Positions 40,137 to 47,949 of a stretch of DNA of 59,168 bases are shown here, in pieces. The stretch is from Gallionellaceae bacterium UBA6222. GTDB lineage: Bacteria; Pseudomonadota; Gammaproteobacteria; Burkholderiales; Gallionellaceae. Position 1 is the first letter of the stretch; each line of letters opens with the position of its first letter. The notes under the pieces were generated by a model that saw nothing but the letters and a program-made list of their open reading frames with translations, was not told the DNA's origin and did not search any database. The translations under genes and the position numbers were made by a program. Location of the stretch: the NCBI GenBank assembly GCA_002421915.1, contig DISA01000042.1, forward strand, positions 34,910-94,077. Reading direction: 5' to 3'.

Positions 40137-41045
40137 TCATGCCGCCTCGTCTGCCACTGCCAGCGTGCCGGCGCGACCGTCCACTTCGCGCATCACCACT
40201 TCATGCAACGGTAGCGTTTCTGCCTTCAGAGTTTGCAGATACTGCCGCATGGAAACCAGCTCGTAGCCCTGCGCCTGCCAACCCTGGAGCAGCTGCTCGA
40301 AGATCGGCAGCCATTTCTGCCCTTCCAGTTCGGCATGCAGGGTATAGACGTGGCCGGTCTCCGGAAAAGTTTGCGTCAGGCCCAGAAGGTGTTGCGCCAC
40401 GTTATCCACGGTGATGTCGTCGCGCCCGATGAGTTCATCCAGCGTCGGCAAGGTGGTGGGCAATTGCGGGCAGGCGATGATCTCGGCCTCCCAAGTCGGG
40501 ATGAAGGGATGGGTGCCGCGCGTGTCCGAGCTGTAGTCGAAACCCAGATGCTGAGTCTGGCGCAGGGCGTGGCGGTTGGTCTGCCAGCCGGCAGCGGCAT
40601 GCGCCCTGGGGGCTTCGCCGAAGATTTCCGTGTAACGGTCCACCGCGCGTTGCAGTTCGCGCCGCGTCCACGCCTCGCCCTTCTGCACCACGTGATCCTG
40701 CCAGCGGATGTGGTCGTAGCAATGGATACCGACTTCGAATCCCGCATCGCGCACCGAGCGCAGGATATCGGCGCACTTCCTGCCGATGTCCGGGCCGGGC
40801 AACAAAGTGCCGTACAACAGCGTCTTGATGCCGTAATGCTCGACCACGGAAGTGCGCGAGACCTTGCTCAAGAAACCGGGACGGAACACACGCTTGATGG
40901 CGCGCCCGGTGTGGTCCGGGCCGAGCGAGAAGAAGAACGTCGCCTGCGCCTGATAGCGCTGCAAGGCATCAACCAGGCGCGGCACACCTTCGCGTGTGCC
41001 GCGATAGGTATCGACGTCGATTTTCAGGGCGAGTTGTTTGGACAT
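40137..41045 (-). CDS. arnD: deformylase ArnD (polysaccharide deacetylase family)
   Basis: 302 residues. It is a NodB-type deacetylase: the metal Asp motif DVDTYRGTREG at the N-terminus, EVGIHCYDHIRWQ with the two His ligands, and the ArnD-typical RAHAAAGWQTNRHALR. ArnD removes the formyl group from undecaprenyl-phosphate-L-Ara4FN on the cytosolic face of the inner membrane. It is the last gene of the arn operon. A palindromic repeat (41051-41115) lies between it and arnA. Confidence 0.92.
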   Translation of the reverse strand: MSKQLALKIDVDTYRGTREGVPRLVDALQRYQAQATFFFSLGPDHTGRAIKRVFRPGFLSKVSRTSVVEHYGIKTLLYGTLLPGPDIGRKCADILRSVRDAGFEVGIHCYDHIRWQDHVVQKGEAWTRRELQRAVDRYTEIFGEAPRAHAAAGWQTNRHALRQTQHLGFDYSSDTRGTHPFIPTWEAEIIACPQLPTTLPTLDELIGRDDITVDNVAQHLLGLTQTFPETGHVYTLHAELEGQKWLPIFEQLLQGWQAQGYELVSMRQYLQTLKAETLPLHEVVMREVDGRAGTLAVADEAA

Positions 41046-41050
41046 CGCAG

Positions 41051-41115
41051 ATCACCCTCTCCCCCAACCCCTCTCCCGCGCGCGGGAGAGGGGTGCGCGT
41101 TAGCGCGGGAGAGGG
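41051..41115. repeat. intergenic palindromic repeat (CCTCTCCC family)
   Basis: A 26-bp perfect palindrome (41068-41093, CCCCTCTCCCGCG and its inverse) plus flanking half units. It is the third copy of the family that also enters mutL and miaA. It may act as an mRNA stabiliser between arnA and arnD. Confidence 0.88.
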
Positions 41116-41121
41116 CTGAAA

Positions 41122-42165
41122 TCAGTCCACCAGACCGCGTGCTTCGGCGATCTGCGTGCGGTATGCGTCAAAGATCTTGCGCAGGGTGTCGGCCATGGTG
41201 GTGGTCGGTTTCCAGCCCAGCTCTTCGCAGGTGTTGGTGATCTTCGGCACGCGGTTCTGCACGTCCTGATAGCCCTTGCCGTAGTAGGCGTCGGAAGTCG
41301 TTTCGACGATCTTCACCCTCTGGGCGGAATCGCGGTACTCGGGATACTCGTTCGCCAGCTTCAGCATCATGTCGGCCAGGTCGCGGATGGCGAAGTTGTT
41401 GGTCGGGTTGCCGATGTTGTAGATCTTGCCGGTGGCGATGCCATCCTTGTTGGCGATGATCTTCATCAGCGCGTCAATGCCGTCGTCGATGTAGGTGAAG
41501 GCGCGTTTCTGGTGGCCACCGTCAACCAGACTGATGTTGTTGCCGCGAATGATGTGGCCCAAGAACTGGGTCACCACGCGTGAGCTGCCTTCCTTCGGGG
41601 TGTTGATCGAATCCAGACCGGCACCGATCCAGTTGAACGGACGGAACAGGGTGAAGTTCAGGTTGTCCTGCATGCCGTAGCCCCAGATCACGCGGTCCAT
41701 CAGCTGCTTGGAGTTGGAATAGATCCAGCGCGGTTTGTTGATCGGGCCGCAGACCAGCTCGGAATTTTCCGGGTCAAATTCCTCGTCGTGGCACATGCCG
41801 TACACTTCGGAAGTGGACGGGAACACCAGGTGTTTGTTGTACTTCACGCAGGCGCGGACGATGGGCAGGTTGGCTTCGAAGTCCAGCTCGAACACGCGCA
41901 GCGGTTGCTTGACGTAAGTGGCCGGCGTGGCGATGGCCACCAGCGGCAGGATCACATCGCATTTCTTGACGTGGTACTCAACCCATTCCTTGTTGATGGT
42001 GATGTCGCCTTCAAAGAAATGAAAGCGCGGCTTGCCGATCAGGTCGGAGATGCGGTCGGTGCTCATGTCCATGCCATAGACTTCCCAGTCGGTGGTGGCC
42101 AGGATGCGGTTGGACAGATGGTGACCGATGAAACCGTTCACGCCGAGGATCAATACTTTTTTCAT
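41122..42165 (-). CDS. ArnA dehydrogenase domain, stand-alone
   Basis: 347 residues. The NAD-binding motif GVNGFIGHH is at the N-terminus and the catalytic Tyr-x3-Lys is in YSNSKQLMD, with the ArnA-typical LFRPFNWIGAG and FEGDITINKEWVE. It oxidatively decarboxylates UDP-glucuronate to UDP-4-keto-pentose. In E. coli this domain is the C-terminal half of one 660-residue ArnA; here it is a separate gene, 114 nt downstream of the formyltransferase. Confidence 0.93.
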   Translation of the reverse strand: MKKVLILGVNGFIGHHLSNRILATTDWEVYGMDMSTDRISDLIGKPRFHFFEGDITINKEWVEYHVKKCDVILPLVAIATPATYVKQPLRVFELDFEANLPIVRACVKYNKHLVFPSTSEVYGMCHDEEFDPENSELVCGPINKPRWIYSNSKQLMDRVIWGYGMQDNLNFTLFRPFNWIGAGLDSINTPKEGSSRVVTQFLGHIIRGNNISLVDGGHQKRAFTYIDDGIDALMKIIANKDGIATGKIYNIGNPTNNFAIRDLADMMLKLANEYPEYRDSAQRVKIVETTSDAYYGKGYQDVQNRVPKITNTCEELGWKPTTTMADTLRKIFDAYRTQIAEARGLVD

Positions 42166-42184
42166 TTTTATTTCCTTAACAATT

Positions 42185-42263
42185 AAATGACATCGTCATT
42201 TCGGGCTTGACCAGGAATCCAGTATTTTTATTGGACCGGATTCCCGCCTGCGCGGGAATGACA
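42185..42263. repeat. GTCATTCCCGC-type palindromic repeat
   Basis: Between the two halves of arnA: GGATTCCCGC and GCGGGAATGAC form a hairpin (42240-42262), and a degenerate outer copy (GACATCGTCATTTC) starts at 42189. This is a third repeat family of the window, resembling dispersed repeats of many proteobacteria. Confidence 0.75.
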
Positions 42264-42279
42264 AAACCTTGGTAGTACC

Positions 42280-43200
42280 TCATGCAAATTCAAATTTCCC
42301 TGCGCCGTGCCTCGCCGCAAATTCTTCTGCGCTCATCCCAACACCGTCCAACTCGAAGCGCACCACGCGCAACACCCCGCTGGCGCAGATCGCATACGCC
42401 TTGCCCTCTTTCACGTAGAAGGCGGGGGATTCCCTGCCTTCTGCCGTGCATTTCGTCACCAGCGTCTGCAGGATGCGCATCGGCTTGCCCATCATCCGCG
42501 TCATCGCACCCGGATACGGCGGCGCCACGGCACGCACCAGGTTGTGTATTTCCCGTGCCGATCGCGACCAGTCGATGATGCCGTCCTCCGCCTTGCGTCC
42601 GCCGAAATACGCGCCCTGGCTCAAATCCTGTTTGATGCGCGGCGCCTTGCCCGCCAGCAGCGCCGGCAACACACCGTTCAGCGCCATCTCCGCTGCGACG
42701 GTCACTTTCTGGAACACCTCATGCGCCGTGTCGTTGGGCAGGATGGGCACCGCCTGTTGTGCCACGATGTCGCCGTTGTCCGGTTTCTCGGTCATGTAAT
42801 GCAGCGTCGCGCCGGTTTCCGTTTCGCCGCGGATTATCGCCCAATTCACCGGCACCCGCCCGCGGTATTTGGGCAGCAGCGAACCGTGCATGTTCAGCGC
42901 GCCGCGCTTGGGAATGGCCAGCAGTGGCGCTTTCAACATCTCGCGGTAATAGAAGGAAAAGAAAAAATCCGGCTGCAAGCCGCGTATCTGTTCCACCACC
43001 TCCGGCGTATTCGGATTATCCGGGGTGATGGTCGGAATACCATGCAACTCGGCCAACCGCTGCACGCTCTCGAACCAGATGGTTTCTTTGGGATTGTCGC
43101 GGTGGGTCACCACCAGTTTGACCTCCACACCGTGCGCCAACAACACCGACAAACAGCGAACGCCAACGTTGTGGTAAGCAAAAACGACAGCGCTACTCAT
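42280..43200 (-). CDS. ArnA formyltransferase domain, stand-alone
   Basis: 306 residues of the 10-formyl-THF-dependent formyltransferase family. The catalytic Asn/His are in NMHGSLLPKYRG and the Asp in EKPDNGDIV, and the C-terminal OB-like domain is kept. It formylates UDP-L-Ara4N. Together with the separate dehydrogenase gene it replaces the fused ArnA. Its start overlaps the end of arnC by 8 nt. Confidence 0.93.
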   Translation of the reverse strand: MSSAVVFAYHNVGVRCLSVLLAHGVEVKLVVTHRDNPKETIWFESVQRLAELHGIPTITPDNPNTPEVVEQIRGLQPDFFFSFYYREMLKAPLLAIPKRGALNMHGSLLPKYRGRVPVNWAIIRGETETGATLHYMTEKPDNGDIVAQQAVPILPNDTAHEVFQKVTVAAEMALNGVLPALLAGKAPRIKQDLSQGAYFGGRKAEDGIIDWSRSAREIHNLVRAVAPPYPGAMTRMMGKPMRILQTLVTKCTAEGRESPAFYVKEGKAYAICASGVLRVVRFELDGVGMSAEEFAARHGAGKFEFA

Positions 43201-44134
43201 CGTGCTTTTCCAGCACCGCCTCGATCAGGTAGCGCGGGCGGTGGCGCACTTGCTGGTAGATGCGCCCGATGTACTCGCCCAGCAGGCCGATACCAAACAA
43301 GGCAATGCCGATGAGGAAGAACATCAGCGCAAACAGGGTGAACAGCCCCTCCGCTTCGGGACCGATCCACAGGCGGCGTATCACCAGGAACACAAAGAAG
43401 AAAGCGGACAGCACCGAGATCAGCATCCCCAGCATGGAGAACATCTGCAAGGGCACCAGCGAAAAGCTGGTCATCAGGTCGAAGTTGAGGCGGATCAGGC
43501 TATACATCGAATACTTGGATTCGCCCGCCGCGCGCTCCTCGTGCCCCACCACCACCTCGGCCGGATTCTTTGCAAAACTGTAGGCCAGCGCCGGGATGAA
43601 GGTATTCACTTCCTTGCAACTGTTGATCGCGTCGATGATGTTGCGGTCGTAGGCGCGGAACATGCAGCCCTGGTCGGTCATCTTGATGCGGGTGATCTTT
43701 TCGCGCAGGCCGTTCATCGCGCGCGAGGCGACATGGCGCCACCAGCTGTCATTGCGCTGGCGGCGGATGGAGCCGACGTAATCGTGCCCCTCGTCCATCT
43801 TCGCCAGCAGCAGGTGCGTGTCTTCCGGCGGGTTCTGCAAATCGGCGTCCAGCGTGACGATGCGCCGGCCGCGGCACTGCTCGAAACCGGCCATGATCGC
43901 CATGTGCTGGCCGAAGTTGCCGTTGAACAGCACCACGCGCGTCACATCGGGGCGTTCCTGGAACTGCCCGCGCAGGATGGCGGCGGAACGGTCGCGGCTG
44001 CCGTCGTTGACGAACACGACTTCATAACTGATACCAAGCTTGTCCAGCGCGGGATACAGGCGATCGAACAGGGCCTGCAGGCCCTGTTCCTCGTTATAGA
44101 CGGGGATGACGACAGAAAGTTGGGGTGAACTCAT
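43193..44134 (-). CDS. arnC: undecaprenyl-phosphate Ara4FN transferase
   Basis: 313 residues. A GT2 domain (VVIPVYNEEQGL; DADLQNPPED as the metal/nucleotide site; IKMTDQGCMFRAY) is followed by two C-terminal TMs (about 230-295). ArnC transfers Ara4FN to undecaprenyl phosphate at the inner membrane. The length and TM pattern match ArnC. It is the first gene after the inserted phd-parE remnant. Confidence 0.94.
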   Translation of the reverse strand: MSSPQLSVVIPVYNEEQGLQALFDRLYPALDKLGISYEVVFVNDGSRDRSAAILRGQFQERPDVTRVVLFNGNFGQHMAIMAGFEQCRGRRIVTLDADLQNPPEDTHLLLAKMDEGHDYVGSIRRQRNDSWWRHVASRAMNGLREKITRIKMTDQGCMFRAYDRNIIDAINSCKEVNTFIPALAYSFAKNPAEVVVGHEERAAGESKYSMYSLIRLNFDLMTSFSLVPLQMFSMLGMLISVLSAFFFVFLVIRRLWIGPEAEGLFTLFALMFFLIGIALFGIGLLGEYIGRIYQQVRHRPRYLIEAVLEKHDE

Positions 44135-44176
44135 AGGGGCGGCATTTTAGCGCACAGGGGCAGAATGACGAAATAC

Positions 44177-44345
44177 CTAGATTGCCAGCAGCCTGCGCGC
44201 CAACAATGCCTGCATATCACGCCGTCCATCCACGATCAGAAATGTACACGCGCTGTCATATCACGCGGTAAATGACCCGATACGGCTTGAAAAGCGATTC
44301 GAGGTCTTTCTCCGCGCCTTCGGTGAGCAAAACCTCGTAGCTCAC
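44177..44345 (-). pseudogene. ParE-type toxin remnant, internal deletion and frameshift
   Basis: From GTG 44345 the frame reads SYEVLLTEGAEKDLESLFKP, then YRVIYRVI, and stops at TGA 44258-44256. A shifted frame then reads LIVDGRRDMQALLARRLLAI to TAG 44179-44177. A full ParE has ~60 residues between GAEKDLE and the FKPYRVIYRV segment; these are missing here, and a later base change breaks the frame. So the toxin lost its middle and its end is out of frame. Its start overlaps the stop of the antitoxin gene (GTGA). Confidence 0.88.
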
Positions 44346-44617
44346 CTACTTGCCCCCTTGGCGCGCAATCGCTGCACCACGTCGGCAACCGGCTTGGCCT
44401 TGCCCTTCTCAATTTCGTGATTGCCCAGCGCCAACACTTTCAGCAACGCCAAGGTTTCCTGCGTTGCCTCGAACGAAGCCACATCCTGAAGCACTGCCTT
44501 CGCCTCGCCGTTCTGTGTGATCACCATCGGCTGGCGATCTTCGGCCAATTGGTACAGCACCTCGGCAGCATTAGCCTTGAGATAACTGATGGGTTTTACC
44601 TGTGATGAGTAGCGCAT
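44342..44617 (-). CDS. Phd/YefM-family antitoxin
   Basis: 91 residues. YSSQVKPISYLKANAAEVLY and RQPMVITQNGEAKAVLQDVA are the Phd/YefM DNA-binding N-terminus; the acidic, helical C-terminus is the toxin-binding part. It is intact although the ParE toxin downstream is broken. The module interrupts the arn operon between arnB and arnC without a visible terminator, so read-through of arn transcription is likely. Operator candidate: direct repeats at 44648-44682. Confidence 0.9.
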   Translation of the reverse strand: MRYSSQVKPISYLKANAAEVLYQLAEDRQPMVITQNGEAKAVLQDVASFEATQETLALLKVLALGNHEIEKGKAKPVADVVQRLRAKGASR

Positions 44618-44647
44618 AAATACCCCCGTTAATTCAGCAGGACTGAA

Positions 44648-44682
44648 TATAGTTCTTTTATGACCCTATAGTTCTTTTATGA
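44648..44682. repeat. 16-bp direct repeat upstream of phd
   Basis: TATAGTTCTTTTATGA occurs at 44648-44663 and 44667-44682, period 19 bp. It lies 31-66 nt upstream of the Phd start and could be its operator; no clear promoter is recognised. Confidence 0.7.
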
Positions 44683-44730
44683 TCCTACGGCAAGTTCATG
44701 CGCCCGTATCCGGGCAATGGGCTACTGCTA

Positions 44731-45849
44731 TCAAGCCAGCACTTCCCGCACCGCGCCAACCACCCGCCCGACATCCGCTTCGCTCATCTTCGGGAACAGC
44801 GGCAGGCTGACGATGCGCCGCCCCACGCTTTCGGCGACGGGAAACATGCCTTCCCGGAAACCTCGCGCGCGGTACATCTTGAACAGGTGGATGGGCGGGT
44901 AATGCACGCCGCAGCCGATGTTGCGCGCCTTCATCTTCTCCATGAATTCGGCCCGCACCATGCCTTGCGGCAGCACGATCTGGAACATGTGCCAGTTGGT
45001 GTTCCGGAAATCTTTTATCGGAAGTTGCGCACCCGTTTCCCGCTCGAAGTCCGCGCCAAAGGTGGCGAAGTAGTGTTTGACCAGAGCATGGCGGCGCGCG
45101 GTGATGGCATCCAGTTGCTGCAACTGATTGAGTCCGATGACGGCGGCAACATCGGTCATGTTGAACTTGCCGCCGAGCACATCGACCTCCATGCCGTCGA
45201 AGCCGCTGCGGGTGACACCTTGCAGGCGATATTTTTCCGCCAGACGCGCATCGTCTTCGTTGTTCAGCACCAGGCAGCCGCCTTCGGTGGTGGTGAGGTT
45301 CTTGTTGGCTTGGAAGCTGAAGGAAACGAAATCACCGAAGCTGCCGATGCGTTTGCCCTGCCACAGCGAGCCGATGGCCTGCGCCGCGTCTTCCACCACG
45401 CGCAAGTTGTGGCGCTTTGCAATATCGTACAGCCGGTCGCGGTCCACCGGCAGGCCGGAAAGATCGACCGGGATGATGGCACGGGTGCGCGGCGTGATGG
45501 CAGTCTCGACCTTGTCCAGGTCGATGTTGCGCGTGACCGGGTCGATATCGGCGAACACCGGCGTCGCGCCGACTTCGAGGATGACATTGGAGGTTGCCAC
45601 CCAGGAGATGGGCGTGGTGATGACCTCATCGCCCGCGCCGATGCCGGCGATGCGCAGGGCGATCTCCATGGTGCAGGTGCCGGAGTTGAAGGTGCGCACC
45701 GGACGTCCGCCAAAATAGGCCGAGAGCTGCTTCTCGAACTCCTGTACCTTGGGGCCGCTGGTGATCCAGCCGGAACGCAGCACATCGACGACGGCGGCGA
45801 TGGCGGCTTCGTCGATGTGGGGTTTGGTGAAGGGTAAAAATTCACTCAT
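44731..45849 (-). CDS. arnB: UDP-Ara4O aminotransferase ArnB
   Basis: 372 residues of the DegT/DnrJ/EryC1/StrS family. The PLP lysine lies in FQANKNLTTTEGG, with VVEDAAQAIGS (Asp of the PLP site) and GVHYPPIHLF. ArnB transaminates UDP-4-keto-arabinose with glutamate to UDP-L-Ara4N. It is flanked by the small EmrE-like transporter upstream and the phd module downstream. Confidence 0.94.
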   Translation of the reverse strand: MSEFLPFTKPHIDEAAIAAVVDVLRSGWITSGPKVQEFEKQLSAYFGGRPVRTFNSGTCTMEIALRIAGIGAGDEVITTPISWVATSNVILEVGATPVFADIDPVTRNIDLDKVETAITPRTRAIIPVDLSGLPVDRDRLYDIAKRHNLRVVEDAAQAIGSLWQGKRIGSFGDFVSFSFQANKNLTTTEGGCLVLNNEDDARLAEKYRLQGVTRSGFDGMEVDVLGGKFNMTDVAAVIGLNQLQQLDAITARRHALVKHYFATFGADFERETGAQLPIKDFRNTNWHMFQIVLPQGMVRAEFMEKMKARNIGCGVHYPPIHLFKMYRARGFREGMFPVAESVGRRIVSLPLFPKMSEADVGRVVGAVREVLA

Positions 45850-45895
45850 AAATTTCCGGCCTATATTTTTTAATCGTTCGTCATGCCGGCTGATC

Positions 45896-46267
45896 TCACG
45901 CCCTCGAAATGATGATGACGCCGAGGATGATGACGCCCATGCCGACCAGCTTGGTCACGCTGAAATCCTCGCCCAGCAGATATTTTGCGGCGATTGCGTT
46001 CACCACGTAAGCCATCGACAGCATCGGAAACGCGATGCTGACCGGCACCCGTGACAGCGCGAGGATCCACACCACCACGCTGATGCCGTAGCAGAACAGG
46101 GCGGTGACGATGTGCCATTCGGTCATGAGTTTCCAGCCGATGGGGACGACATTCGCCGCGCTGAACTCGAAATGACCGATGACGTTGGTGCCCGCCTTCA
46201 TCAAGATCTGCGCGGCGGCGTTGAGCATCACGCCGGCAAAGATCAGACTGAAACTGACGAAGTTCAT
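45896..46267 (-). CDS. EmrE/ArnE-ArnF-like 4-TM transporter
   Basis: 123 residues from ATG 46267, with about four membrane segments: FSLIFAGVMLNAAAQILMK, a middle pair, and AYVVNAIAAKYLLGE/LGVIIIS. In E. coli ArnE and ArnF form a heterodimer that flips undecaprenyl-phosphate-Ara4N; here only one such gene lies in the operon, so a homodimer or an unlinked partner is possible. Its start overlaps the end of arnT by 4 nt (ATGA). A longer reading to 46423 would need an unlikely N-terminus. Confidence 0.85.
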   Translation of the reverse strand: MNFVSFSLIFAGVMLNAAAQILMKAGTNVIGHFEFSAANVVPIGWKLMTEWHIVTALFCYGISVVVWILALSRVPVSIAFPMLSMAYVVNAIAAKYLLGEDFSVTKLVGMGVIILGVIIISRA

Positions 46268-47910
46268 GGTTTGACCACCACCACAAGTTGGTGGTCGCGA
46301 TAGATTTCCCTCATCTCCATCCCTTTTTCTTTCAGAATTTGCACGGCGAACAGCGGCATGATGGCATATGCTTCTGCATCGGTTTTCCAGCGCACCGCCA
46401 GCGCATCGGCATTCGGCAGCCATTTGTGCGGCTCCTGTCCGATGCCGAATGCCATCTCATCCTGAAAATCGACCAGGGTCAGCGTGCGCTTGAGATAGAA
46501 CGGCAAAGTCTGCTCGTAGTTATAAACCGAATAGAACGGCACATCCGGCTTGATCTGCGGCGCGATTGCCTCCGCGATCAGATAGGCGGAACGCTCGCGC
46601 GCGATGGTGTTGTAACCGGATACGCCGATCTGCGTCGCGAGCAGCGTGGACAACGCCAGTGTCACGATGGCGCCTGCCTTGTTGCCGCGCCGCAGGCCAT
46701 ACAGCGCGGCCACCATACCGCCCACCCAGATCAGTATCGCCACCGTCAGCCATGTCGCATACTCACCGTACATCTCGGTCTGCACCGGCGTATCCGCAAA
46801 ACGGTCGGTATTGACCACCACCAGCAACAGCGCGAGCAATACCGGCAGCAGCGGTGCGATCAGCCAGAAGGCGCGGCGCGCGTCCATCGCGGCGAGTTGT
46901 TTGCCCATCAGCAGCGCCAGGGCCGGGAACATCGGCAACAGATAGGACGGCAACTTGGAACTGGAGATGGTGAAAAAGAAGTAGATGAACACCGCCCACA
47001 CCAGCAGGAATCGCTCCGGGCTGAATGTTCGCGCCTGTGCTGTGCTGCCGCGCCAGGTGCGCAACAGCGCATCGAACATCAGCAATGTCCACGGCAGCAT
47101 GCCAAAGAGCAGCACCGGCACGAAATAGTGCCAAGGCTGGTAACGCCCGTGCACCTTGGTGGTGAAGCGTTCAAAGTGTTCGTGGATGAAGAAGAACTGG
47201 AAAAATTCCGGATTGGCGCGCATCACCAGCACGAACCACGGCGTGGCGACCAGCAGGAACACCAGCAGCCCGCTGACCCAGTGCATGCGCAGCCAGATCC
47301 TGACATCACGATTGAACAGCGAATACAGGAACAGCGCGGCACCCGGCAGGATCAGCCCCATCAGCCCTTTGCTCAACACCGCCAGCGCCATCGCCGCCCA
47401 GGCGAGCAGCATCCAATTTCGTCGTGGCGCGGTTGCCGATTCCTGTTGCGCCAGCAACAGCGCAAAAATACCGAGCGAGATAAAAAAAGTCACGCCCATA
47501 TCGAGCGTATTGACGTGCGACATCAGTGCATACAGGCTGCTGCTGCCGAGGATCAGCGCGGCATAAATGCCCGCCTCGCGCCCGAACAGGCGCGCCCCGG
47601 TGAACCCGGCCAGCAGTACCCCCGCCAATCCGGTCAGCGCCGCCCACAGCCGCGAGGTCCATTGATGCTCGCCAAACACTTCGTAAGCAACGGCGGTCGC
47701 CCAGTATTGCAGCGGCGGCTTCTCGAAGTATTTCAGGTCGTTCAGACGCGGCGTGACCCAGTCCCCGCTGACCACCATCTCGCGCGGGATCTCGGCATAG
47801 CGTCCCTCGTCCGGCTTGATCAGCTTGCGATATTCGAGATTGCCGAACCAGATGACGACGACGGCCACAATGAGCAGCCACAAGGAACGGCGGGAGAAAG
47901 CAGAATTCAT
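46264..47910 (-). CDS. arnT: 4-amino-4-deoxy-L-arabinose lipid A transferase ArnT
   Basis: 548 residues, matching the usual ~550. It is a GT-C enzyme with about 12 TMs and the ArnT first-loop motif KPDEGRYAEIPREM, followed by KYFEKPPLQYWATA. ArnT moves L-Ara4N from undecaprenyl phosphate to lipid A in the periplasm, which lowers the negative charge and gives resistance to polymyxin. It is the first gene of the operon and is transcribed before the transporter. A PmrA or PhoP box was not recognised. Confidence 0.94.
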   Translation of the reverse strand: MNSAFSRRSLWLLIVAVVVIWFGNLEYRKLIKPDEGRYAEIPREMVVSGDWVTPRLNDLKYFEKPPLQYWATAVAYEVFGEHQWTSRLWAALTGLAGVLLAGFTGARLFGREAGIYAALILGSSSLYALMSHVNTLDMGVTFFISLGIFALLLAQQESATAPRRNWMLLAWAAMALAVLSKGLMGLILPGAALFLYSLFNRDVRIWLRMHWVSGLLVFLLVATPWFVLVMRANPEFFQFFFIHEHFERFTTKVHGRYQPWHYFVPVLLFGMLPWTLLMFDALLRTWRGSTAQARTFSPERFLLVWAVFIYFFFTISSSKLPSYLLPMFPALALLMGKQLAAMDARRAFWLIAPLLPVLLALLLVVVNTDRFADTPVQTEMYGEYATWLTVAILIWVGGMVAALYGLRRGNKAGAIVTLALSTLLATQIGVSGYNTIARERSAYLIAEAIAPQIKPDVPFYSVYNYEQTLPFYLKRTLTLVDFQDEMAFGIGQEPHKWLPNADALAVRWKTDAEAYAIMPLFAVQILKEKGMEMREIYRDHQLVVVVKP

Positions 47911-47949
47911 CTTGACCGGGTGAAGAAGAGAATGGGCTCGAATTTTAAC

